Below, piece by piece: positions 1-4,547 of a stretch of DNA of 5,120 bases. A program made the translations under genes and the position numbers. Below the pieces are notes generated by a model. That model was not told the origin of the DNA, did not search any database, and saw only the letters and a list, made by a program, of their open reading frames with translations. Origin of the DNA: Acidimicrobiia bacterium (GTDB taxonomy: Bacteria; Actinomycetota; Acidimicrobiia; Acidimicrobiales; Poriferisodalaceae). Every line of letters begins with the position of its first letter. Within the stretch, counting starts at the first letter, position 1. The stretch spans positions 1-5,120 of the forward strand of contig JALSTE010000044.1 of NCBI GenBank assembly GCA_026983855.1, given 5' to 3'.

Positions 1-49
1 CGTTCAGGGCCCGCATATCTGCCGGGCTGTTGATCTTGTCGAGCAGCAT
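1..49 (-). CDS. dxs: 1-deoxy-D-xylulose-5-phosphate synthase, N-terminal fragment (cut by window edge)
   Basis: Reading the minus strand from the ATG at 49 gives MLLDKINSPADMRALN before the window ends. This matches the characteristic opening of DXS proteins (LLDKINSPADL-(K/R)-x-L), the thiamine-diphosphate enzyme that condenses pyruvate and glyceraldehyde 3-phosphate in the first step of the MEP isoprenoid pathway in the cytosol. A TAG in frame at 67-65 limits the N-terminus, and the ATG is the only standard start after it. An AGGAG ribosome-binding sequence lies at 66-62, 12 bases from the ATG, which is a rather long spacing. Only 16 codons are visible, so no catalytic residue can be checked. 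The identification rests on the N-terminal signature alone, but that signature is distinctive. The gene is divergent from the SDR gene. Confidence 0.72.
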   Translation of the reverse strand, partial: MLLDKINSPADMRALN

Positions 50-89
50 CCCGGCCGCAATCTCCTAACTGAACGGACCACCTCGAATC

Positions 90-95
90 ATTGTA
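90..95 (-). promoter_or_regulatory. Candidate -10 element for dxs
   Basis: The minus strand reads TACAAT here, one mismatch from TATAAT, in an otherwise GC-rich region. Transcription would start near 83 and give a leader of about 34 bases containing the AGGAG at 66-62. No convincing TTGACA-like -35 is found at 16-18 bases; AACCCA occupies the 17-base position. The call rests on one hexamer and its placement. Confidence 0.35.
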
Positions 96-220
96 GGACT
101 CCCCGAAGCCGGTGGGTTCCCGCGCCCCTCCCCGGTCCGCCCGGCGATCGGAAACGGGGGAGGCCGTTGGGTCACGCGCTTCGTCCCTGGGCCCGGTGGA
201 ACCGCGGGAGGGTGTCGCCA

Positions 221-250
221 TTGGGGCCTTCGCCGTCCCTGACCTACCTT
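221..250 (+). promoter_or_regulatory. Weak candidate promoter for the SDR gene
   Basis: TTGGGG (221-226) and TACCTT (245-250) are separated by 18 bases. They keep TTG of the -35 and the TAnnnT skeleton of the -10. A start near 257 would leave a leader of about 65 bases. The rest of the 50-321 intergenic region is GC-rich and shows no clear operator, riboswitch or RNA gene. This is a weak, unverified match. Confidence 0.25.
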
Positions 251-321
251 GGCGGCGGGCGGTCGGCGCCCGGGCAAATCGCGGGGCGAACGGCTCCGCC
301 CAGCTGAAGCGAGGACTGGCG

Positions 322-1080
322 ATGTTCGATCTGCAAGGCCATGTGGCGTTGGTTACCGGGGGGAACGGGGGAATAGGTCTGGGTATGGCCGAGGGACTGG
401 CCCGGGCCGGGGCCGATGTGGCCATATGGGGGACCAACCCGGCCAAGAACGAGGCGGCCCTGGAGAGACTCGCTCCCTACGGCCGGAGGACCCTGGGGCT
501 CATCTGCGACGTGGGGGATGAGGAGCAGGTGGTGGAGTCCTTCGCCGCCACCGTGGCCGAACTGGGTCGGGTGGATTCCTGCTTCGCCAACGCCGGGGTG
601 GCAGCGGAGAGGAAGCCGATCACGGAGACCACCCTCGGTGAGTGGAGGAGAGTGCTCAGGGTCAATCTCGACGGCACCTTCCTGACCCTGAGGGAGGCCG
701 CCCGGCACATGGTCCCGCGGGGCGAGGGGGGCCGTCTGGTGGTGACCTCGTCTACCGCCACGATCATGGGTCAGGCCGGGGGGTCGTCCTACGCGGCGGG
801 CAAGGGCGGACATCTGGCGATGGTCAAGGCCCTGGCGGTGGAGCTCGCCCGCCACCGGATCACGGTCAACGCCATCGTGCCGGGCTGGATTGAGACCCCC
901 ATGACCGAGGAGGCACTGGGCTGGAAGAGGTTCGCCGAGGCGGTGATGCCCCGCATCCCCCACCGGCGGTGGGGGCGGCCCGACGACTTCGCCGGCATCG
1001 CCGTCTACCTGGCCTCGGAGGAGTCGGGTTACCACACCGGGGACGCCCTGGTGATCGACGGGGCCTACACGATCTTCTGA
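322..1080 (+). CDS. Short-chain dehydrogenase/reductase (classical SDR), NAD(P)-dependent
   Basis: This is a complete 252-residue protein, the usual length for a classical SDR, with a Rossmann fold and probably cytosolic. Visible motifs are the cofactor loop T12-GGNGGI-G19, D63 of the adenine-binding DV pair, N90-A-G92, and the catalytic set N115, S144, Y157 and K161 (YAAGK). P187-G188 follows the fifth strand and the C-terminus is DGAYTIF. Residues after the second strand (W36-G-T-N) have no acidic residue, which argues mildly against strict NAD preference; no Arg is present to fix NADP. The ATG at 322 is chosen because GAGGA lies 6 bases upstream (311-315) and family homology begins there. 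The reading frame is open back to a GTG at 112, but that extension is Arg/Gly-rich and unlike SDRs. Substrate cannot be told; sugar-acid, 3-oxoacyl or alcohol oxidoreductases of this type are all possible. The gene converges on the PAP2 gene. Confidence 0.93.
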   Translation: MFDLQGHVALVTGGNGGIGLGMAEGLARAGADVAIWGTNPAKNEAALERLAPYGRRTLGLICDVGDEEQVVESFAATVAELGRVDSCFANAGVAAERKPITETTLGEWRRVLRVNLDGTFLTLREAARHMVPRGEGGRLVVTSSTATIMGQAGGSSYAAGKGGHLAMVKALAVELARHRITVNAIVPGWIETPMTEEALGWKRFAEAVMPRIPHRRWGRPDDFAGIAVYLASEESGYHTGDALVIDGAYTIF

Positions 1081-1085
1081 GCCGT

Positions 1086-1101
1086 GGGGTCGGGCGACCC
1101 C
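1086..1101. terminator. GC hairpin between convergent SDR and PAP2 genes
   Basis: GGGGTC (1086-1091), loop GGGC, GACCCC (1096-1101) form a 6-bp perfect stem 5 bases after the SDR stop and 11 bases beyond the PAP2 stop on the other strand. It is symmetric enough to act in both directions. No T-run follows on either strand, so it could be a weak or Rho-assisted terminator, or chance in GC-rich DNA. Confidence 0.4.
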
Positions 1102-1112
1102 CGCGGGCCACC

Positions 1113-2000
1113 TCAGTCGGGGATGGCGGGAATCGGTCGGGCCGGCACCCGGGCGGTGAAGTGGGTTCCGATCATCCAACCCACCCCCAGCACCAACGCC
1201 CCGCCCAGGGCGTCGAACCAGTAGTGGTTGGCGGTCACGATGATCGCGAAGAGGGTGAGCATCGGATAGACGATGACCAGAATCCGGGCCCACCGGCGCA
1301 CCAGCACCGGATAGAGCGCCAGGGCGCACCACAGGGACCAGCCGATGTGAAGACTGGGCATGGCCGCCCACTGGTTGGAGATCTTCTGCATGGTGCCCGA
1401 GTCGAAGGACCACAGGGCGCCCACCTTGGAGAGGGTGTCGACGAAACCGTACTGGGCCAGGCCGCCTCCGAACGGGGGGCCGGCGCCGAGCAGTCGCGGT
1501 GGCATCAGCGGAACCAGGGCGAAACCGATCAGGGCCAGGCCGGTCGTGGCGGCCAGGATCGTGCGGTAGCGCCGGTAGCGGGTGGGGAAATGGCGGTACA
1601 GGTACACCATCACGGTGGCGGTGACCAGGAAGTGGAGGCTTCCGTAGAACACGTTCCAGATCCGGATGAACCAGACCTGCCCCAGAAAGAGGGCCTGTAG
1701 TGAATTCTCGAAGAACAGACCCAGACTCTTCTCGATGTGGATGACCCATTCAGCGTTCGACAGGGCCCGGTCGGCCCCCACCGAGAAGCGGCCACCAGAC
1801 CCGAACTGGTTCCGGATCCCGGTGTAGACGGTGTAGAAGGCCAGTACGTAGGCGACCTCGATCCACCACCTCAGGTGAATACGCCGCCGGTCACCCTCGA
1901 GATGGTCCCGGGGTGGGGCATCGTGGACCACCTCCGACGTGTCCCGGCCGAGGACAGTGGGGGATGAACCCGCCGTGACCGTCGCTGACTCGGAATTCAT
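1113..2000 (-). CDS. PAP2-family (Aur1/PAP2_3-like) integral membrane phosphatase or phosphotransferase
   Basis: This is a 295-residue membrane protein. A charged cytosolic N-terminus (about 1-43) precedes roughly six hydrophobic helices near 44-62, 107-134, 147-166, 217-233, 237-257 and 262-279. Motifs seen are PPR (167-169), M214-PSLHIGW-S222 with H218, and A257-NHYWFD-A264 with H259 and D263. These correspond to motifs C2 and C3 of the PAP2 superfamily, in the variant form of the inositol-phosphorylceramide-synthase-like PAP2_3 branch. The canonical PSGH and SRxxxxxH are not present: Leu replaces Gly, and Ile253 sits where the C3 Arg would be. The His/His/Asp set supports lipid-phosphate hydrolysis or phosphoryl-headgroup transfer at the membrane; the substrate is unknown. 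The start ATG overlaps the upstream stop as ATGA (2000-1997) and has no clear Shine-Dalgarno, so translation is probably coupled to the UPF0104 gene. Confidence 0.88.
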   Translation of the reverse strand: MNSESATVTAGSSPTVLGRDTSEVVHDAPPRDHLEGDRRRIHLRWWIEVAYVLAFYTVYTGIRNQFGSGGRFSVGADRALSNAEWVIHIEKSLGLFFENSLQALFLGQVWFIRIWNVFYGSLHFLVTATVMVYLYRHFPTRYRRYRTILAATTGLALIGFALVPLMPPRLLGAGPPFGGGLAQYGFVDTLSKVGALWSFDSGTMQKISNQWAAMPSLHIGWSLWCALALYPVLVRRWARILVIVYPMLTLFAIIVTANHYWFDALGGALVLGVGWMIGTHFTARVPARPIPAIPD

Positions 2001-2998
2001 CGGGCTGCCCCCACTCGCTCGTACCGCCGGTGACCCATGGCGAATGACGGAGCTCCGGCGAGGCTGACCAACAGGTTGATGGCGTAGATCAGCAGCCCCA
2101 AGGCTATTGCCTCGGCGTTGGTTACGCCCAGCGGCCCGAGAAAGAGCACCAGCGCACCCTCGCGGATACCGAGGCCGCCGACGGAGAGCGGGAAGACCTG
2201 GGCGATGAGGACGGCGGGGGCGAAGGCCAACCAGGCGGTGGGTCCCAGGTCGATGCCGACGGCCCTCCCGGCCATGGCCGTGGCCACGACCAGGGTGGTC
2301 TGGTAGCTGATTCCGATCCCCACCAGGCGGCGCAGGTCATGGGGGTGATCGCGAAGGTGGGACAGACCCAGGTGCACGGCGGCCAGTTGCCGGCGGATCG
2401 CCCCCGAGCCCTGTAGGCGCCGACCCACCCGGTCGTGCTCGGCGATGTAGACGACGGTCAGGACCAGCACCAGGGTGGTTCCGACCAGTATCAGGGCCGT
2501 GGACGAGGCCGCGCCCAGCCGAAGCAGGGAGGGGTTCACCAGAAGACCGGTGATCGTCAGCATCGGAAGTACCAACCAACCGGTGAGCCGTTCGATGATC
2601 ACCGAGGCGAAGGCGGCGGGGGGGTCCTCGGTCTGACGGGAGAGCCGGCGGACCCGCAACACGTCGCCGCCGATGGTGCTGGGGAGGAAGTTCGAGACGA
2701 ACAGGCCGGCCAGGTGCAGTGACAGCAGGCGATGGGTGGGGACGGTCAGACCCAGGGCCCTGAGCACCTGCCGCCACCTCAGGGCCGCCAGCAGGACCGA
2801 ACCGGCCGTCAGGCCCAGGGCGATCAACAACCAGGTGATCCGGGTGCGGTCCCAGTCCTGCCAGAGATTGGACAGTTCCTCCCGCGGGACGCGGGAGATC
2901 AGCACGGCGAGCATCGCCGCACTCACCGCCATCCGCAGGACCAGGATCAACCGCGAACGCGCGCGGCCGACCTCCGGTTCGATCTCCTCGGTCTTCAT
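1997..2998 (-). CDS. UPF0104 / lysylphosphatidylglycerol synthase TM-domain (flippase-like) membrane protein
   Basis: From the ATG at 2998 this is a 333-residue polytopic protein with about eight hydrophobic segments (near 16-35, 53-73, 92-104, 139-155, 166-185, 225-245, 254-272 and 296-316). Family features are RWRQVL (74-79), G98-LFVSNFLPSTIGGDVLR-V116, E136-RLTGW and the conserved Q267-VFPLSVGGLGIREGAL block. The soluble lysyl-transferase domain of full MprF is absent, so this is the stand-alone membrane module (COG0392/UPF0104), whose members are thought to move or bind membrane lipids. Start choice is uncertain. ATG 2998 has no Shine-Dalgarno but is preceded by TACCCT, so it may be leaderless. 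GTG 3040 (347 residues) has AAGG 6 bases upstream, and GTG 3055 (352 residues) is the longest. The gene is first in an operon with the PAP2 gene through a 4-base overlap and is divergent from the lipoprotein. Confidence 0.88.
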   Translation of the reverse strand: MKTEEIEPEVGRARSRLILVLRMAVSAAMLAVLISRVPREELSNLWQDWDRTRITWLLIALGLTAGSVLLAALRWRQVLRALGLTVPTHRLLSLHLAGLFVSNFLPSTIGGDVLRVRRLSRQTEDPPAAFASVIIERLTGWLVLPMLTITGLLVNPSLLRLGAASSTALILVGTTLVLVLTVVYIAEHDRVGRRLQGSGAIRRQLAAVHLGLSHLRDHPHDLRRLVGIGISYQTTLVVATAMAGRAVGIDLGPTAWLAFAPAVLIAQVFPLSVGGLGIREGALVLFLGPLGVTNAEAIALGLLIYAINLLVSLAGAPSFAMGHRRYERVGAAR

Positions 2999-3140
2999 TG
3001 CCGAGAAAGGGTAGATGCCCGCCCGACCGATGGGACCCACCCGGACCCTTGTCACAGTTCAATCCGATGGATCTCCCGGGGTCCAGCCCTCAGGGACCGG
3101 TGGCAACCGCCGATGGAGAACTGAGAACGAGGAGTTCACC

Positions 3141-4034
3141 ATGGGAAGATCGAGACTGCTACCGGCGCTGTTGATGACCCTGGCCCTGCTGGCCGCCGCC
3201 TGCGGGGGCGGCACCACCTCGGGGGGGAACGCGGGAGGATCCGGCACCGCCGTCGACGGCCTTCCCGAGGTCGAGTTGCAGGCCACTCCCGCCGCCCTGG
3301 TGAAGGCGGCTGAACGTACGGTTGACACCAGGAGCTTCCGTTTCTCCGTGGTGGGGGACGTGACCACGTCCGACCTGCCGGTTCCGCTGAGGTTCTCCGC
3401 CGACGGAGGGGTCGACCTCGATGGAAACGTCTTCTACCTGAACATGGACCTCTCCGACCTGCTCCGGGTGGCCGAGGAATCCGATGACCCTGGTATGTCC
3501 ATGCTCTCGGCCTTCTTCGGAGACGGCCAGATCTCCGTGGTGGACGACGGTCAGTACACCTACGTGAAGATGGCGGCCATGGCCGCCATGGTGGGCGCCG
3601 ACACCGACTGGATCAGATCGGAGTCTGGCAGCGACTCCGGCCTCACCAGTGGGTTCCTCGGCGCTGACACCGGTTCGCCCGATGGCCTGATGAGGCAACT
3701 GTCGGCCGCCGGTGAGGTGACCGAGATCGGACGGGAGGACGTTCGGGGGGTGGGCACGACCCACTTCGAGGTGAAGCTGGACCCCACCAAGCTGGCCGAG
3801 ATGGCGGGCACCGGAACCGATCCGGGGCTGGGGTCGGCGGTCGACACCCCCGTCGGGGTCTGGATCGACGATCAGGGTCTGCTCCGCCGGATGGACATGC
3901 AGATCGACGACTCCAGCGGTTCGGGGACCATGGTCTTCGAGATGTACGACTTCGGGAAGCCCATCGAGGTCGAGGTGCCCGGACCCGGGGAGTACACCGA
4001 CGAGTCGGAGCTCCAGGGCTTCCTCAGCAGCTGA
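3141..4034 (+). CDS. Secreted lipoprotein, LolA-like fold, LppX/LprG-type
   Basis: This is a 297-residue protein. It has a short basic start (GRSR), a hydrophobic core at 6-20 and a lipobox ending A18-A-A-C21, so Cys21 should be lipidated and the protein held on the outer face of the membrane. Residues 22-40 form a flexible Gly/Thr/Ser linker. The mature part has the strand-rich pattern of mycobacterial LppX/LprA/F/G proteins: RSFRFSVVGDV (64-74), a DGQYTYVKM strand (136-144), THFEVKLD (207-214) and the C-terminal VGVWIDDQGLLRRMDMQID (238-256) with MYDFGKPIEVEVP. LppX/LprG proteins bind lipids or lipoglycans in a hydrophobic pocket; here that role is inferred from the pattern. The ATG at 3141 has GAGGAG at 3129-3134, 6 bases upstream. 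The open frame reaches back to 3015, but that extension would place the signal peptide internally. It is divergent from the UPF0104-PAP2 operon. Confidence 0.82.
   Translation: MGRSRLLPALLMTLALLAAACGGGTTSGGNAGGSGTAVDGLPEVELQATPAALVKAAERTVDTRSFRFSVVGDVTTSDLPVPLRFSADGGVDLDGNVFYLNMDLSDLLRVAEESDDPGMSMLSAFFGDGQISVVDDGQYTYVKMAAMAAMVGADTDWIRSESGSDSGLTSGFLGADTGSPDGLMRQLSAAGEVTEIGREDVRGVGTTHFEVKLDPTKLAEMAGTGTDPGLGSAVDTPVGVWIDDQGLLRRMDMQIDDSSGSGTMVFEMYDFGKPIEVEVPGPGEYTDESELQGFLSS
3570..3589. repeat. Perfect 20-bp palindrome inside the lipoprotein gene
   Basis: ATGGCGGCCATGGCCGCCAT equals its own reverse complement and encodes the core of the M-A-A-M-A-A-M segment (residues 144-150). It has no loop and could extrude only as a cruciform or be a protein site. 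It is equally well explained by the repetitive Met-Ala-Ala coding. Confidence 0.6.
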
Positions 4035-4043
4035 GCAACCTCG

Positions 4044-4060
4044 CTGGGGGTCAGCCCCGG
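4044..4060 (+). terminator. Candidate hairpin after the lipoprotein gene
   Basis: CTGGGG (4044-4049), loop GTCAG, CCCCGG (4055-4060) make a 6-bp stem with one G-T pair, beginning 9 bases after the lipoprotein stop. No T-run follows. The 3' arm lies inside the 27-bp direct repeat. Confidence 0.35.
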
Positions 4061-4077
4061 GCGGAGGCGGCGAAGCG
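4051..4077. repeat. 27-bp direct repeat, distal copy
   Basis: Bases 4051-4077 are identical to 4112-4138, an offset of 61 bp; the flanking bases differ on both sides. Read on the minus strand the unit encodes R-F-A-A-S-A-R-G and a TGA stop, the exact end of the thioesterase gene. This copy lies outside the gene, downstream of its stop. Confidence 0.95.
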
Positions 4078-4081
4078 CCTC
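4064..4081 (-). terminator. Candidate hairpin downstream of the thioesterase gene
   Basis: GAGGCG (4064-4069) and CGCCTC (4076-4081) pair across 6 bases; on the minus strand the loop reads CTTCGC. It lies 31-48 bases past the thioesterase stop and is absent from the intact repeat copy because the flank differs. There is no T-run. With 4044-4060 it makes the gap between the convergent genes rich in structure on both strands. Confidence 0.35.
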
Positions 4082-4111
4082 ACGGCGACCTGACCGTGGC
4101 CGATATCGCGC

Positions 4112-4138
4112 TCAGCCCCGGGCGGAGGCGGCGAAGCG
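4112..4138. repeat. 27-bp direct repeat, copy forming the thioesterase 3' end
   Basis: This is identical to 4051-4077. Here the unit is the last eight codons and the stop of the thioesterase gene on the minus strand. Confidence 0.95.
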
Positions 4139-4492
4139 GGACCGGTCGACGACCACCCGGCTGACCCTGCCCCGGGCGACCACCCGACCCTCCTGGTCCA
4201 CTTCGACCGCGAACTCGAGGCGGCGACCCTCGACCAGCTCGAGGGTGGCGGTGGCGGTGACCGTGTCCCCCACCGCCGTGGGGGACAGGTGGTCCAGTTC
4301 GATCCTGGTCCCCACGGACGTCCGGGTCGGATCGAGGGCCGCCTCCAAGGCCCTGACCGTGGCCTCCTCGGCCAGGGCCACGACCCGTGGGGTACCCAGG
4401 ACCTCCACATCGCCGGATCCCAGGGCCACCGCGGTGTCGGCCGGGGAGACCTCCAGGCTGACCGATGCCTTCAGGCCGGGACTCAGGGTCAT
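4112..4492 (-). CDS. FlK-family hot-dog acyl-CoA thioesterase
   Basis: This is a 126-residue protein, the normal length for a single hot-dog domain, and probably a cytosolic dimer hydrolysing an acyl-CoA thioester. It can be aligned by eye with fluoroacetyl-CoA thioesterase FlK of Streptomyces cattleya. T34, E42 and H68 fall at the spacing of FlK Thr42, Glu50 and His76 (8 and 26 residues), and G61 matches FlK Gly69. Blocks GTPRVVALAEEATVRAL, SVGTRIELDH, VEGRRL and the terminal RF also correspond. The Phe lid residues of FlK (33 and 36) align near G25 and D28, so fluoroacetyl-CoA specificity is unlikely and the substrate is unknown. The ATG at 4492 lacks a Shine-Dalgarno; TACGGT six bases upstream suggests a leaderless transcript. 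It is divergent from the tldD-like gene across 55 bases. The C-terminal AASARG tail follows the conserved RF and is duplicated downstream. Confidence 0.87.
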   Translation of the reverse strand: MTLSPGLKASVSLEVSPADTAVALGSGDVEVLGTPRVVALAEEATVRALEAALDPTRTSVGTRIELDHLSPTAVGDTVTATATLELVEGRRLEFAVEVDQEGRVVARGRVSRVVVDRSRFAASARG

Positions 4493-4497
4493 GGCGA

Positions 4498-4504
4498 TAC
4501 CGTA
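4498..4504. promoter_or_regulatory. Candidate -10 elements overlapping on both strands (thioesterase / tldD)
   Basis: The heptamer TACCGTA gives TACGGT on the minus strand (4504-4499), 6 bases before the thioesterase ATG as expected for a leaderless start. On the plus strand it gives TACCGT (4498-4503), which could serve tldD with a leader of roughly 35-40 bases. Both keep only TAnnnT, and no good -35 was found. The minus-strand reading is the better one because of its position. Confidence 0.35.
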
Positions 4505-4511
4505 GGCGCGT

Positions 4512-4529
4512 CACCGGCACCCGGTGCCG
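4512..4529. promoter_or_regulatory. Nested inverted repeats, possible operator or leader hairpin
   Basis: Two 6-bp inverted repeats overlap: CACCGG/CCGGTG (4512-4517, 4521-4526) around CAC, and CGGCAC/GTGCCG (4515-4520, 4524-4529) around CCG. They sit centrally in the 55-bp gap between divergent genes, upstream of the thioesterase -10 candidate and before the tldD ribosome-binding site. They could bind a dimeric regulator, or form alternative hairpins in the tldD leader. Confidence 0.35.
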
Positions 4530-4547
4530 ATCCCCACGGAGAAGCCG

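Larger units (their letters stand above)
4051..4110 (-). pseudogene. Possible C-terminal remnant of a second FlK-like thioesterase
   Basis: In the frame that ends at TGA 4053-4051, the minus strand reads RDIGHGQVAVRRFAASARG. The last eight residues are identical to the thioesterase end because of the 27-bp repeat. The part outside the repeat, DIGHGQVAV, still resembles the family pattern in which I-G-x-G precedes a V-rich strand and then R-F. No start and no upstream part of a second gene is visible, because the sequence beyond 4111 belongs to the intact gene in another frame. This suggests a partial tandem duplication or unequal exchange between paralogues. The extra similarity is short and could be chance. 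Confidence 0.35.

Noticed and set aside
112..321. N-terminal extension of the SDR from GTG 112
   Set aside because: The extension is Arg/Gly/Ala-rich without SDR features, and the ATG at 322 has a good GAGGA and starts exactly where family homology begins.
358..395. G-runs in the SDR cofactor-loop codons that could form a G-quadruplex
   Set aside because: The runs are GGG/GGA glycine codons required by the TGxxxGIG motif, and two of the loops are long (9 bases); composition explains it.
969..1700. Plus-strand frame of 243 codons
   Set aside because: It lies opposite the well-supported PAP2 gene and gives a compositionally biased Gln/Gly/His-rich product with no recognisable domain.
244..1749. 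Open minus-strand frame of about 501 codons across the SDR and PAP2 genes
   Set aside because: It is antisense to the SDR and out of frame with PAP2; its product is Pro/Arg/Gly/His-rich low-complexity sequence, typical of stop-poor GC-rich DNA.
3049..3077. TTGTCA at 3049-3054 as the -35 of the lipoprotein promoter
   Set aside because: No TAnnnT-like -10 occurs 16-18 bases downstream, so a promoter could not be supported.
3080..3098. GGTCC/GGACC inverted repeat upstream of the lipoprotein gene
   Set aside because: The stem is only 5 bp with a 9-base loop, which is expected by chance at this GC content.
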